NCBI RefSeq assembly: GCF_000877395.1
Contig: NZ_JYFE01000015.1
Coordinates: 1 to 46,492 of the forward strand
DNA length: 46,492 nt
From: Jannaschia aquimarina
GTDB lineage: Bacteria > Pseudomonadota > Alphaproteobacteria > Rhodobacterales > Rhodobacteraceae
Direction of reading: 5' to 3'
The translations under genes and the position numbers were made by a program. This document shows, in pieces, positions 9,627-18,459 of this stretch (the first letter of the stretch is position 1; each line of letters starts with the position of its first letter). The notes beneath the pieces were generated by a model. The model was not told where the DNA came from, did not search any database, and saw only the letters and a program-made list of their open reading frames with translations.

Positions 9627-10013
9627 ATGAGACACGAGACCTTCACAAACCCCGACGCAATCGAGTTCAAGGTCGTCCCCGCGCCCAAGAAGGGTGAGCA
9701 TGGCCCGAACCTCTCAAACGACACCGACCGGATGGCCCATACGCTGACCGGCATCTTCAACGAGATGGCCGCCGAAGGGTGGGAATTCCTCAGGGCCGAA
9801 CGCCTGCCGAACGATGTCGGCTACGACATGACCGGCACCGCCGCCAAGGAAGTCACCGTCCTCGTCTTCCGGCGCGAATCGTGCCAGCCGGTCATGTTCC
9901 GGCGGGCCTCTGCGACAGCAGGTCCGCGCCCGGTGGCGGAGCCCGAGCCGGCCCTCCGACCTGTGGCCGAACCGCTGGTCCTGACCAACCCCCTCGAGAT
10001 CGTCCGGGACTGA
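9627..10013 (+). CDS. DUF4177 domain-containing protein
   Basis: This 128-residue protein has an N-terminal half of about 85 residues (EFKVVPAPKKGEHG to EVTVLVFRRE) that matches the small DUF4177 fold, including the typical LNEMAAEGWEFL-like segment (IFNEMAAEGWEFLRAERLP). The C-terminal 40 residues are Pro/Ala/Glu-rich and look disordered. The function of the family is unknown. It stands alone 86 bases after gatB, and an AT-rich patch (TTAACCATATT) just upstream of the start may belong to its own promoter. Confidence 0.78.
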   Translation: MRHETFTNPDAIEFKVVPAPKKGEHGPNLSNDTDRMAHTLTGIFNEMAAEGWEFLRAERLPNDVGYDMTGTAAKEVTVLVFRRESCQPVMFRRASATAGPRPVAEPEPALRPVAEPLVLTNPLEIVRD

Positions 10014-10051
10014 CACGCTCGCTATAGGCGAAAAGCTGACCTTGGGGTAAC

Positions 10052-10075
10052 CTCCGACGTCGAAGGGTGTCGGAG
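10052..10075 (+). promoter_or_regulatory. Hairpin covering the ribosome-binding site of the DUF900-like gene
   Basis: A perfect 7-bp inverted repeat, CTCCGAC at 10052-10058 and GTCGGAG at 10069-10075, lies immediately before the ATG at 10080. Two G-U pairs would extend the RNA stem inward to nine pairs with a six-base loop. The right arm contains GGAG, the only Shine-Dalgarno-like sequence for the gene, so folding would hide it. A regulatory effect is inferred. Confidence 0.4.
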
Positions 10076-10079
10076 TTCC

Positions 10080-11012
10080 ATGGCGCTTGTGTTGTCGAGC
10101 CGTGCTTTCGCCTCCCCCGCGCGTATGTCGATGCGGGGTTCTTCGGGTGCGACACATTATGGCATCGTCGATCGGCCCAGCGGGATCGGTGCGCCGAAGC
10201 TTCGGTTGGTGACGCAGGCCAAATGGCTGGCCCTGATCGCCGCGGCCGCCCATGACAACCGGGTGCTTTTCTATGTCCACGGTTACAATACCCGTCCCAC
10301 GGGGTTCCTTCGCCATCTCCTGAAAGTCGAGACGGCGCTCAGGCGAAACGGATACCATGGCGCGATCGTCGGCTACGATTGGCCTAGCCTCGGCAAGCCC
10401 AGCCCGGCCGCGTACCGGGCGGACCGCCGCACCATTCATCGCATCGCGCGACACCTCGTGCTGGATGGCCTCTTCCCGATCCTCGGGCTGTCTCCCCGTC
10501 CCCGCGTGAGCCTCGCGGCGCATTCCATGGGCGGCCTGATGGCGCTGAACGCGCTTGGGCAGTTCGGAACCCGGGCATCGCCGTGGAAATGGCTGGACCA
10601 GGTCCTCTTCACCGCCGCAGATGTCAGGATCGACCAGATGGCCTCAGGGGGCAACGGCGCGCGCCTCCTGGCGCTGCGGGCAAAGCGGTTCACCAACTAC
10701 TACAACCCGTGGGACGAGATCCTCTCTCTGTCGGGGCCGTTCCTGAACGGCGGCTCCAAACGGGCGGGGCGCGCCGGGCTTCCAGCCAGTGTCCCGGCCG
10801 GGCACCACGACATCCATTGCCTCGACCAGTTCCGACGCGATGCCCACGGAACGGCGGGTAGCGATTTCGAGAACATGCTGCTGTCCCATGGCTGGTGGTG
10901 GGACAATGCGGGATTCGTTCGCGACGCGGCCCTGACGCTTCTGGGAAAGTCCGCGACCGCGATGCCCACGAGACGGCCGACGACGACGACGGATCAGGCG
11001 CTCTGGACCTAG
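10080..11012 (+). CDS. Alpha/beta hydrolase of DUF900 type
   Basis: The 310-residue protein has an alpha/beta hydrolase core: a strand followed by FYVHGYNTRPTGFLRHLL, which is the oxyanion-hole HGYN motif of DUF900 proteins, then the nucleophile elbow SLAAHSMGG near residue 150. A candidate acid lies near YNPWDEILSLSG and a His near HHDIHCLDQF. No signal peptide is evident, so it is probably cytoplasmic. Substrates of DUF900 proteins are poorly known; esterase or lipase activity is plausible. The ATG at 10080 is preceded by a hairpin that would mask its GGAG. Confidence 0.78.
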   Translation: MALVLSSRAFASPARMSMRGSSGATHYGIVDRPSGIGAPKLRLVTQAKWLALIAAAAHDNRVLFYVHGYNTRPTGFLRHLLKVETALRRNGYHGAIVGYDWPSLGKPSPAAYRADRRTIHRIARHLVLDGLFPILGLSPRPRVSLAAHSMGGLMALNALGQFGTRASPWKWLDQVLFTAADVRIDQMASGGNGARLLALRAKRFTNYYNPWDEILSLSGPFLNGGSKRAGRAGLPASVPAGHHDIHCLDQFRRDAHGTAGSDFENMLLSHGWWWDNAGFVRDAALTLLGKSATAMPTRRPTTTTDQALWT

Positions 11013-11030
11013 AACGGCGCGGCCGCGGGG

Positions 11031-11285
11031 TCAGTCATCCAGATCGAGCGAAAGGGCGTGGATCCGGTCCATCACGTCGCCAAGCGCCGTGTGGACCATC
11101 CGGTGCCGCTCGACCCTGCCCTTGCCCGCGAATGCCTCGGCGCGGATCGCCACCTTCCAGTGGCTCTCTCCGGACCCATCGTCGCCGGCATGTCCGGCAT
11201 GGGACGCGCTGTCGTTGATCACCTGCATCTCGCGGGGATCGAAGGCCGCCTGCAAACGCTCCCGGATCGTCGCCTCCATGGACAT
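11031..11285 (-). CDS. bolA: BolA family protein
   Basis: The 84-residue protein from the ATG at 11285 (MSMEATIRERLQAAF) has the size and layout of BolA. The signature helix contains the invariant histidine in RHRMVHTALGDVM, following FAGKGRVER. BolA proteins partner monothiol glutaredoxins in Fe-S cluster handling; some act in envelope stress. A longer frame extends upstream but covers the intergenic region and lacks family similarity. It is divergent from the J-domain gene, an association common in Rhodobacterales. Confidence 0.9.
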   Translation of the reverse strand: MSMEATIRERLQAAFDPREMQVINDSASHAGHAGDDGSGESHWKVAIRAEAFAGKGRVERHRMVHTALGDVMDRIHALSLDLDD

Positions 11286-11364
11286 CGTCTTTTCCTTCCG
11301 AAGCCTCTTCCATCCGCCGGGCCGATGACTAGAGTATGGCGCCTGCGACCGGCAAGGGGGCCCC

Positions 11365-11979
11365 ATGACCAAGAACGATCCCTTTGGATTCGACATGCGT
11401 GTCTCGTCCGCGAAGAAGAAGAACACGCGCGGCCGTCGCGGCATGTCGGGTGCGTTCGAGACGTCGACCCGCGAATGCGAGCACGAAGGCTGCACGGAAC
11501 GGGGCCAGTACCGCGCACCCAAGAGCCGGGACTCGAAGGACGACTACTACTGGTTCTGCAAGGATCACGTGCGCGAGTACAATCAGAAGTGGAACTTCTT
11601 CGACGGCCAGACCGAAGCGGAGGCCGCGGCGCAGTTGAATGCCGACCAGGGGCCGACGCAGCCGTTCCGCAAATCCATGGAGGAGCGGGCCTGGGCGCGT
11701 CTCGGCATCGAGGACGCCCACCAGGTCCTGGGCGGGAACGCGACCCAGAATCCGGGCCGCGCATCCCAAGGGCGGCGCCTTCCGCCGACCGAGCGCAAGG
11801 CCATCGAGATCCTCGAAGCCCGCGACGACATGGCCAAGGCGGACATTCGCAAGGCCTACAAGAAGCTGATCAAGGTCCTGCATCCCGACATGAACGGCGG
11901 CGACCGCAGCCAGGAAGAACAACTGGCCGAGGTCGTCTGGGCGTGGGACCAGATCAAGGACAGCCGCAACTTCAAGTAG
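11365..11979 (+). CDS. J domain-containing protein with N-terminal Cys motif
   Basis: This 204-residue protein places its J domain at the C-terminus: helix II lysines in ADIRKAYKKLIK, then the HPD tripeptide in LHPDMNGGDR, ending at the protein terminus. Such J domains stimulate a DnaK-type ATPase. The N-terminal half contains C-x4-C (CEHEGC) and later C-x2-H (FCKDH) within a conserved aromatic segment, which may bind zinc. The middle is linker-like. It is a class C J protein rather than DnaJ. The gene precedes a convergent DUF2235 gene, with cobS further on. An AAGGGGG lies upstream of the ATG. Confidence 0.88.
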   Translation: MTKNDPFGFDMRVSSAKKKNTRGRRGMSGAFETSTRECEHEGCTERGQYRAPKSRDSKDDYYWFCKDHVREYNQKWNFFDGQTEAEAAAQLNADQGPTQPFRKSMEERAWARLGIEDAHQVLGGNATQNPGRASQGRRLPPTERKAIEILEARDDMAKADIRKAYKKLIKVLHPDMNGGDRSQEEQLAEVVWAWDQIKDSRNFK

Positions 11980-11982
11980 GGC

Positions 11983-13185
11983 TCAGGCGACGTCTCGCTG
12001 CTGCGGCTCTTCGACCACGCGCGCGTCGAGCCATTCCCTGAGATCCGGTTCGATGCGCCGGAGACTCGGCGGCCGGTAGAGCTGCCAGTCGCCGTCCTTC
12101 GTTTCGTAACCGTATCGGTCGAGCACGGCAGCATGGACGCCGTCCATCGAACCCGGCCCGTCGCGGTCCCGTCCGATCATGCTCATGACCTGTGCCGCGA
12201 CGCCGCCCTTGCGCTTCTCCATGTTGTAGAGCGGCCCGACGGGGTTCTGCTTTTCGACGATGCGATCCCGGACGATCGGATCGAACTGCAATCCCGCGCG
12301 TTCGGCCCCCTCGATGATCCAGCCGAGCGCGATCGAAGACAGGTCCTCGATGTTGCCGCCGCCACCTACGGCACCGTGATCGCCCGCGAAGAACCGTTCC
12401 TGATAGGGCCGCGCGTCGCCCAGTATCCCGTCGTTCAGGCGATCCAGGTTCGACCAGAGCGTCGGCTCGAATTCGCGGCGGCGTTCGTCCAGCGCGACTG
12501 CGTGCCGCGCCGACGTCACCATCCGTGACAGCTCGGCATCATGGAACCTGTTGCCGCGATTGATCAGGCCGGAGATCAGGAACCGGTTCGGAACCCCCAG
12601 GGATCCGACCGTGTCCCAGACGCCCAGATAGGCGATCTTCAGAAGCGCCGCGTCATGCGCCCCCTCTTCCGCATAGATCTCCGCATCGTCGGGGCTGGTC
12701 ATCAGATGCGGCGATATCTTTGCACGGAAGCGGCGGCTGAGATCGGTGTCCGGCTTGGTCCGGGGGTCGTCGCGGGTGCGGTAGCGGTCGACGATCCGGT
12801 CCAGCTTCGACAGCCGCGTGCGCGACAGAAGGCCCGAGGACCGGATCAGCCCGGTCAGCGACCGCGCCGTATAGGCGCCGCGCGAGAAGCCGAAGATGTA
12901 GATCTCGTCGCCGGGATCATAAAGAAAGACAAGCCGCGTATAGGCGTCCACGACGTTTTGCGTCAGACCCATCCCCAGCGCCCCGCCCAGGATCCGGTCG
13001 CTGATCTTTCCCATCTGGGTCAGCCCCCGCTGGCCGGTCCCGACGCCGGGCACGTAGGTCATGACCTGCGGGACATCGTCCGTCCCGATGGGACGCAAGG
13101 CGCGGCCGAGATGAACGACATTGGTCGGATATTCGGAGCTGGCATGGCTCCAGGTGCCGTCGCACAGGATGACGATACGCTTCAT
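11983..13185 (-). CDS. DUF2235 hydrolase, copy 1
   Basis: The 400-residue protein belongs to the DUF2235 alpha/beta-hydrolase family. It starts with a short strand and CDGTWSH, and has the nucleophile elbow YIFGFSRGAYTARSL with Ser101. This GFSRGA elbow is shared with Tle1-type phospholipases, which are DUF2235 relatives; no type VI secretion gene is in view, so a housekeeping or unknown lipase role is equally likely. No signal peptide is seen. The ATG at 13185 has GGGGAGA upstream and starts at the conserved MKRIVILCDGTW. It is divergent from cobS and sits between the J-protein and cobS genes. Confidence 0.85.
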   Translation of the reverse strand: MKRIVILCDGTWSHASSEYPTNVVHLGRALRPIGTDDVPQVMTYVPGVGTGQRGLTQMGKISDRILGGALGMGLTQNVVDAYTRLVFLYDPGDEIYIFGFSRGAYTARSLTGLIRSSGLLSRTRLSKLDRIVDRYRTRDDPRTKPDTDLSRRFRAKISPHLMTSPDDAEIYAEEGAHDAALLKIAYLGVWDTVGSLGVPNRFLISGLINRGNRFHDAELSRMVTSARHAVALDERRREFEPTLWSNLDRLNDGILGDARPYQERFFAGDHGAVGGGGNIEDLSSIALGWIIEGAERAGLQFDPIVRDRIVEKQNPVGPLYNMEKRKGGVAAQVMSMIGRDRDGPGSMDGVHAAVLDRYGYETKDGDWQLYRPPSLRRIEPDLREWLDARVVEEPQQRDVA

Positions 13186-13327
13186 CTCGGTCTCCCCTAC
13201 CAACAAGTGACGCAAGGTTAATCACTCACGGAACCCTGCGACAGTGAGGCATTCCCTACCTGGGGCGTTCCCCTTGCTCCTCCTCGTCTTATGTTGCATC
13301 CCGCCCGCTGACCGAAGGAGTGACGAC

Positions 13328-14314
13328 ATGGCCGATGGAAGCCTCGAAACCCTCGTTGAACCGGACACGGACTACTCCGTCCGCGAGGTGTTCGGCATCG
13401 ACAGCGACATGATCGTAAAGGGCTTCGCCGCGCCGTCGGAGCGGGTGCCGGAAGTCGACCCGACCTACCGCTTCGACCCAGACACCACGCTGGCGATCCT
13501 GGCGGGGTTCGGCTGGAACCGCCGGGTCATGATCCAGGGCTACCACGGGACGGGCAAATCGACCCATATCGAGCAGGTCGCGGCGCGCCTCAACTGGCCC
13601 TGCGTGCGGGTCAACCTCGACAGCCATATCAGCAGGATCGACCTGATCGGCAAAGACGCGATCAAGTTGAAGGACGGCGTGCAGGTCACGGAATTCCATG
13701 AGGGAATTCTGCCGTGGGCGCTGCGCAACCCGGTCGCGATCGTCTTCGACGAATACGATGCCGGCCGGGCCGACGTTATGTTCGTGATCCAGCGCGTGCT
13801 GGAACATGACGGCAAGCTCACGCTGATGGATCAGAACACCATCATCACTCCGCACCCGTCCTTCCGCCTCTTCGCGACGGCGAACACGGTCGGGCTGGGT
13901 GACACGACGGGCCTCTATCACGGCACCCAGCAGATCAACCAGGCGCAGATGGACCGCTGGTCGCTGGTTGCGACCCTCAACTATCTCGAACACGACGCCG
14001 AAGCGGAGATCGTGCTGGCCAAGAATCCCTCCTGGGATACCGAGGAGGGGCGCAAGCAGGTCAGCCAGATGGTCACCGTCGCCGATCTGACGCGCACGGC
14101 CTTCATGGCAGGCGACCTGTCGACGGTGATGTCGCCCCGGACCGTGATCGCCTGGGCCCAGAACGCACAGATCTTTGGCGATATCGGCTATGCGTTCCGT
14201 CTGTCGTTCCTGAACAAGTGCGACGAGTTGGAGCGGGAGACGGTGGCGGAATTCTACCAGCGCTGCTTCGACGAGGAACTGCCGGAAAGCGCGGTCTCCA
14301 AGAGCCTGGGATGA
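13328..14314 (+). CDS. cobS: Cobaltochelatase subunit CobS
   Basis: CobS, 328 residues, is the AAA+ ATPase subunit of the aerobic CobNST cobaltochelatase, which inserts cobalt into hydrogenobyrinic acid a,c-diamide. The Walker A motif YHGTGKSTH is near residue 74, the Walker B-like IVFDEYDAG near 140, and a sensor segment is in [13 protein letters not shown]. The ATG at 13328 has AAGGAG at an ideal distance; the frame remains open for 28 codons upstream. Its stop overlaps the next start (ATGA). The large subunit CobN is not in the window. Confidence 0.95.
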   Translation: MADGSLETLVEPDTDYSVREVFGIDSDMIVKGFAAPSERVPEVDPTYRFDPDTTLAILAGFGWNRRVMIQGYHGTGKSTHIEQVAARLNWPCVRVNLDSHISRIDLIGKDAIKLKDGVQVTEFHEGILPWALRNPVAIVFDEYDAGRADVMFVIQRVLEHDGKLTLMDQNTIITPHPSFRLFATANTVGLGDTTGLYHGTQQINQAQMDRWSLVATLNYLEHDAEAEIVLAKNPSWDTEEGRKQVSQMVTVADLTRTAFMAGDLSTVMSPRTVIAWAQNAQIFGDIGYAFRLSFLNKCDELERETVAEFYQRCFDEELPESAVSKSLG

Positions 14315-14766
14315 CTCGGTTCGCGCTCGTTCTTGCGTTCCTTGCGACGAGCGCGGCCGCCTTCACGCCTGATCAGCAAGCTCGCCTCGACGGGTGGGAC
14401 GCCGTCATCCGGGAGGCCGGGGCCGGATGCACGGCATGGGAGGTCGCGAGAGCCGAAGCGCTGATCGAGCGCGGGCTCGACAGCTACCGCGATCCGCAGG
14501 GCTATCTGGAGTTCGGCGTGATGGCGACGAACATCTATCTGCAGACCGAGGTCCCGCCGGACGACCTGCAGGCGGAAGCGTTGCACGAGGTCCCGGCACT
14601 CCGCCCGGTCGCCGCCCGCTTTGCGGATGCGCTGGCAGCCGGAACGACCTTGGATGATCCGTCGCTCTCTTTCGTCGACGACGCGGTGGCCGCGTGCGAC
14701 CGGCAACTCGACGCGATCGGAGAGCGCGTTCGCTGGGCGATCGACGAAGGCATCTCGCTGGACTGA
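14311..14766 (+). CDS. Small exported hypothetical protein between cobS and cobT
   Basis: A 151-residue protein with an N-terminal signal peptide ([17 protein letters not shown]). The mature part is acidic and helical, with two cysteines (GAGCTAWE and AACDRQLD) that could pair in the periplasm. I do not recognise a family. Its ATG overlaps the cobS stop (ATGA, 14311-14314), so it is translationally coupled to cobS and lies 104 bases before cobT. An exported protein within a cytoplasmic cobaltochelatase operon is unexpected; no role can be assigned. Confidence 0.75.
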   Translation: MTRFALVLAFLATSAAAFTPDQQARLDGWDAVIREAGAGCTAWEVARAEALIERGLDSYRDPQGYLEFGVMATNIYLQTEVPPDDLQAEALHEVPALRPVAARFADALAAGTTLDDPSLSFVDDAVAACDRQLDAIGERVRWAIDEGISLD

Positions 14767-14870
14767 CCGTCGGCACTGTCTATCGGTCGTGACACGCCAT
14801 GCCCGATCCGAAGCCCTCCCGCGCCTCTGCGCGCATTGCTTCGCCCCGCCCGGAACGCTACCTGCACACC

Positions 14871-16742
14871 ATGAGCAAGCCCGTCGATAATCCCGCCGAC
14901 CCGTTCAAGAAGGCCCTCGCCGAAGCGACCAAGGTCATCGCCGAGGATCGCGAGCTTGCCGTAACCTACTCCGTCGACCCGCCCGGCCGCACCAACGACA
15001 GCGTGCGCCTGCCACAGATCAGCCGCCGCATGACGCGCGAAGAGGTGCTGCTGGCGCGCGGAACCGCCGATGCCTTCGCGCTTCGGCACAAGCATCACGA
15101 TGCGGGCGTCAACGCCAAGTATCTGCCGCAGGGCAACATGGCGCGCGAACTCTATGACGCGCTGGAAACCGCGCGATGCGAGGCCGTCGGGGCGCGTGCG
15201 ATGCCCGGGACGGCTGGCAACATCGACGCCAAGATCGGCGCCGAGGCGCGGCGCAAGGGCTATGGCGACGTCACCGACAAGGCGCAGGCGCCGCTGGCCG
15301 CCGCCGCCGGGTACTGGCTGCGGCACAAGGCGACGGGCCGTCCCTTGCCGGCCGGGGCGCAGAACGTGCTCGACCTGTGGTCCGGCTTCATCGAGGAATC
15401 GACAGGTGACAGGGCCGACGATGTCGGCGACATCCTGTCCGATCAGGCGGCCTTCGCCCGGCTTGCGCGCCAACTGATCGACGATCTGGGCTATGGCGAC
15501 CAGCTTGGCGACGACCCCGACCTCGAAGACGACGAAGAGGATGACGGCGCCGACACCGACGACGAGGAACAGGAGCCCGACTCGACCGGTCAGGACGATG
15601 AGGAGGATCAGGCCGACGCCTCGCCCGAACAGAGCCAGGACCAGCAGGATGACCCCTCGCAGGCCGAGGTTTCCATGGACGACATGGCCGATCAGGAGAC
15701 CGAGGAACAGTCCGAAGCCCCCGAGGCCGACCAGGCGATGGAGCCGCCGCCCCCACCCCCCGTCAGCGAGGCCGATCCGGACTACAAGATCTACTCGGAC
15801 GCCCATGACGAGGTGATCGACGCCGCCGATCTTGCCGAACCCGCCGAGCTGGAGCGCCTGCGCGCCTATCTGGACCAGCAACTCGAACCGCTCAAGGGGG
15901 CGGTCTCCCGGCTGGCGAACCGTCTCCAGCGCCGCCTTCAGGCCCAGCAGAACCGGTCGTGGGAATTCGACCTCGAAGAGGGTCTTCTCGATGCCGGCCG
16001 TCTGGCGCGGGTGGTCGCGAACCCGACCACGCCGCTGAGCTTCAAGATAGAGCGCGATACCGAGTTCCGTGACACGGTCGTCACCCTGCTTCTGGACAAT
16101 TCGGGGTCGATGCGCGGGAGGCCGATCTCGATCGCCGCGATCTGTGCGGACGTGCTGGCCCGTACGCTGGAACGCTGTGGCGTGAAGGTCGAGATCCTCG
16201 GCTTCACCACCCGCGCCTGGAAAGGCGGACAGGCACGCGAGGAATGGCTCGGCGCCGGACGGCCCGCCGCGCCGGGCCGGCTGAACGACCTGCGCCATAT
16301 CGTCTACAAGTCGGCCGATGCCCCCTGGCGCCGGGTCCGTCCCAATCTGGGCCTGATGATGAAGGAAGGCCTCCTGAAAGAGAATATCGACGGCGAAGCC
16401 CTAGAATGGGCTCATCGCCGGATGGTCGCCCGCGCCGAGGCGCGCAAGATCCTGATGGTGATCTCGGACGGTGCCCCGGTCGATGACAGCACGCTGTCGG
16501 TGAACCCGGCCAATTACCTCGAGAAGCATCTCCGCGACGTGATCGCCATGGTCGAACGTCGCAAGGCGGTCGAGCTTCTGGCGATCGGCATCGGCCATGA
16601 CGTGACCCGCTACTATCAGCGTGCCGTCACGATCACGGATGTAGAACAGCTCGCCGGGGCGATGACCGAGCAACTCGCCGCCCTCTTCGACAGCGATCCC
16701 CGTGCCCGCGCCCGCATCATGGGGATCCGGCACGTCGCCTAG
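14871..16742 (+). CDS. cobT: Cobaltochelatase subunit CobT
   Basis: CobT, 623 residues, is the second ATPase-complex subunit of the aerobic cobaltochelatase. A very acidic Asp/Glu/Gln-rich stretch occupies about residues 215-300, as is typical of CobT. The C-terminal von Willebrand A domain carries the MIDAS motif DNSGSM near residue 407 and a downstream [13 protein letters not shown] chose the ATG at 14871 because the family begins SKP...DPFKKAL; the frame extends 24 codons upstream. The gene ends convergently with the FAD oxidoreductase, and the two stop codons share a CTAG. Confidence 0.95.
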   Translation: MSKPVDNPADPFKKALAEATKVIAEDRELAVTYSVDPPGRTNDSVRLPQISRRMTREEVLLARGTADAFALRHKHHDAGVNAKYLPQGNMARELYDALETARCEAVGARAMPGTAGNIDAKIGAEARRKGYGDVTDKAQAPLAAAAGYWLRHKATGRPLPAGAQNVLDLWSGFIEESTGDRADDVGDILSDQAAFARLARQLIDDLGYGDQLGDDPDLEDDEEDDGADTDDEEQEPDSTGQDDEEDQADASPEQSQDQQDDPSQAEVSMDDMADQETEEQSEAPEADQAMEPPPPPPVSEADPDYKIYSDAHDEVIDAADLAEPAELERLRAYLDQQLEPLKGAVSRLANRLQRRLQAQQNRSWEFDLEEGLLDAGRLARVVANPTTPLSFKIERDTEFRDTVVTLLLDNSGSMRGRPISIAAICADVLARTLERCGVKVEILGFTTRAWKGGQAREEWLGAGRPAAPGRLNDLRHIVYKSADAPWRRVRPNLGLMMKEGLLKENIDGEALEWAHRRMVARAEARKILMVISDGAPVDDSTLSVNPANYLEKHLRDVIAMVERRKAVELLAIGIGHDVTRYYQRAVTITDVEQLAGAMTEQLAALFDSDPRARARIMGIRHVA

Positions 16743-17761
16743 AGGCTCGCCTCCGCGCGGAACCCGGCCGGAATCCGGTCGCGGCCTTCCAGGATCAGAT
16801 CGGCGAGCACTTCGCCCGACAACGGCGCCATGCCGAAGCCGATCTTGAAGCCGCCATTCGCGATCCAATGGCCGGGGCGATCCGGCCACGCTCCTAGCAT
16901 CGGGGCTCGACTCCGCGCGCGCGGCCGAACCCCGGCCCAGCGGGCGATGACCGACCCATTCCGCAGGTCGGGAACGGCTGCACGCGCACGCTCGATCAGG
17001 TCGTCGAGTTGCGCGTCCGTCGCGTCCGAAGCGTCGAACTCCCGCTCTGACGTGCTGCCGATGGCCGTCGTGCCGTCGCCATGGGGCACGATGTGCAGCC
17101 CGTCGACATAGAGTTGCGGCGCATCTCTCCGGTCCAGCCGCAGCAAAGCGGCCTGCCCCTTCACGCCATTTCCCGCCGGGCGCCCCGCGGCGTTTTGCAG
17201 GACGCCCAATCCCCGCCATCCCGTCGCGTGGACCACTGCACCATCTTCCGCGCCGTCCGTCACGATCTCTCCGCCCCGCGTTCGGATCGCAGCGGCGAGT
17301 GCGTCGCAGGCGCGCGCGGGATGTAGCCGGGCCGACAGGGTATCCCGGATGACGCGCGCTGTGCCGGGCCCCCAGCCGTCCGGTGCGGGTTCGACTGCCC
17401 AGACCGCCGCGTCGCCCCAAAGCGCCTTCGCCCCCTCCGCCCGGACGCGAGCCCGCGTCTCCTCCGCCTCATCCGCGACCGGCTGCAATCGGCCCATCCG
17501 CGCATAGAGCGGGTCTCCTCCTCCGGCCTCGGCAACGGCACGCCACCAGTCCCCGGCCATCAGCAGGCTTTCAAGCTGGGACGCCTTCTTGTCGTTCCAA
17601 TTCTCCGGCACGTGCGGCGCCAAGGCCCCCACGACCCCGCCCGACGACCCCGCGCCGACGCCGTGCGGGTCGATCACCCGGACCCGCGCACCGCGGCAGA
17701 TGCACGCCCACGCCACCGATAGCCCGAAGATCCCGGCGCCCCGAACCGTCACATCGCGCAT
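16739..17761 (-). CDS. FAD-dependent oxidoreductase (DAO/MnmC1-like)
   Basis: This 340-residue member of the DAO family has a Rossmann motif [13 protein letters not shown] at the N-terminus, then [14 protein letters not shown], and a C-terminal FAD contact in [15 protein letters not shown]. Such proteins oxidise secondary or primary amines (ThiO, sarcosine oxidase, the MnmC oxidase domain). It is divergent from mnmD with only 47 bases between the starts. In gammaproteobacteria an FAD oxidase of this fold is fused to the MnmD-like methyltransferase in MnmC. I infer it may release the carboxymethyl group of cmnm5U34 in tRNA, but ThiO-like glycine oxidation remains an alternative. Confidence 0.78.
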   Translation of the reverse strand: MRDVTVRGAGIFGLSVAWACICRGARVRVIDPHGVGAGSSGGVVGALAPHVPENWNDKKASQLESLLMAGDWWRAVAEAGGGDPLYARMGRLQPVADEAEETRARVRAEGAKALWGDAAVWAVEPAPDGWGPGTARVIRDTLSARLHPARACDALAAAIRTRGGEIVTDGAEDGAVVHATGWRGLGVLQNAAGRPAGNGVKGQAALLRLDRRDAPQLYVDGLHIVPHGDGTTAIGSTSEREFDASDATDAQLDDLIERARAAVPDLRNGSVIARWAGVRPRARSRAPMLGAWPDRPGHWIANGGFKIGFGMAPLSGEVLADLILEGRDRIPAGFRAEASL

Positions 17762-17808
17762 TGCATCCCTCTCGTCGCGGGATCATCCATGCGGCGGAGG
17801 TAGGACAG

Positions 17809-18459
17809 ATGGCCAGCGGCGAACACCCTACGATCGAATGGCAGGGCCCCGTGCCGGTCGCGACCCGCTACGGCGATCCTTACTACTCCCTTCAAGACGG
17901 GGCCGCCGAGGCGCGTCACGTCTTTCTGGACGGAAACGATCTGCCCGACAGATTGCGGGACGGCTTTCACGTCGCGGAGCTGGGCTTCGGGACGGGGCTG
18001 AATGCCCTCGTGCTCTCGGCAGCCTGGCGGGATCCGGGCATCGTCCGCATGACGTCGTTCGAGGCGCACCCTATGGAGGCAGACGATCTCGCACGCGCCC
18101 TGTCCGCCTTCCCAGACATCGACGCCACGCCTCTGCTCGACGTCTGGCCCGCCCGCCGCTTCCGGCTGGGCGCGGTCGAGGTCGAGGTCGTCGAGGGTGA
18201 TGCGCGCGAGAGCCTGCCGGTCTGGCAGGACAAGGCGGATGCCTGGTTTCTGGACGGCTTCGCCCCGGCGCGAAACCCCGAACTCTGGGAAGAGATGCTG
18301 ATGGAGGAGGTCGCGCGCCACACGGCGCCCGGAGGCACCTTCGCGACCTATACTGCCGCGGGTCATGTGCGCCGCGCCCTGACGAAGGCCGGCTTCGAGG
18401 TCGAAAGGCGCCCCGGCTTCGGACGCAAGCGGCACATGAGCATCGGACGCCTTCCGTGA
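17809..18459 (+). CDS. mnmD: tRNA 5-methylaminomethyl-2-thiouridine methyltransferase MnmD
   Basis: The 216-residue protein matches the MnmD / MnmC methyltransferase domain, which uses S-adenosylmethionine to methylate nm5(s2)U34 in tRNA. It has the SAM-binding VAELGFGTGLNALVL, the acidic EAHPM at the end of the second strand, and the family-specific catalytic segment WFLDGFAPARNPELW. The ATG at 17809 follows GCGGAGG. Its stop overlaps the GTG of the next gene (GTGA, 18456-18459). The oxidase partner domain is not fused but is encoded divergently next door. Confidence 0.92.
   Translation: MASGEHPTIEWQGPVPVATRYGDPYYSLQDGAAEARHVFLDGNDLPDRLRDGFHVAELGFGTGLNALVLSAAWRDPGIVRMTSFEAHPMEADDLARALSAFPDIDATPLLDVWPARRFRLGAVEVEVVEGDARESLPVWQDKADAWFLDGFAPARNPELWEEMLMEEVARHTAPGGTFATYTAAGHVRRALTKAGFEVERRPGFGRKRHMSIGRLP

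Noticed and set aside
15520-15770. Repetitive acidic codon stretch as a tandem repeat or recombination site
   Set aside because: It encodes the normal acidic linker of CobT and shows no exact repeat unit.
14535-16298. 587-codon minus-strand frame opposite cobT
   Set aside because: Gly/Val/Leu-rich runs arise from the complement of CobT's acidic region; not a membrane protein gene.
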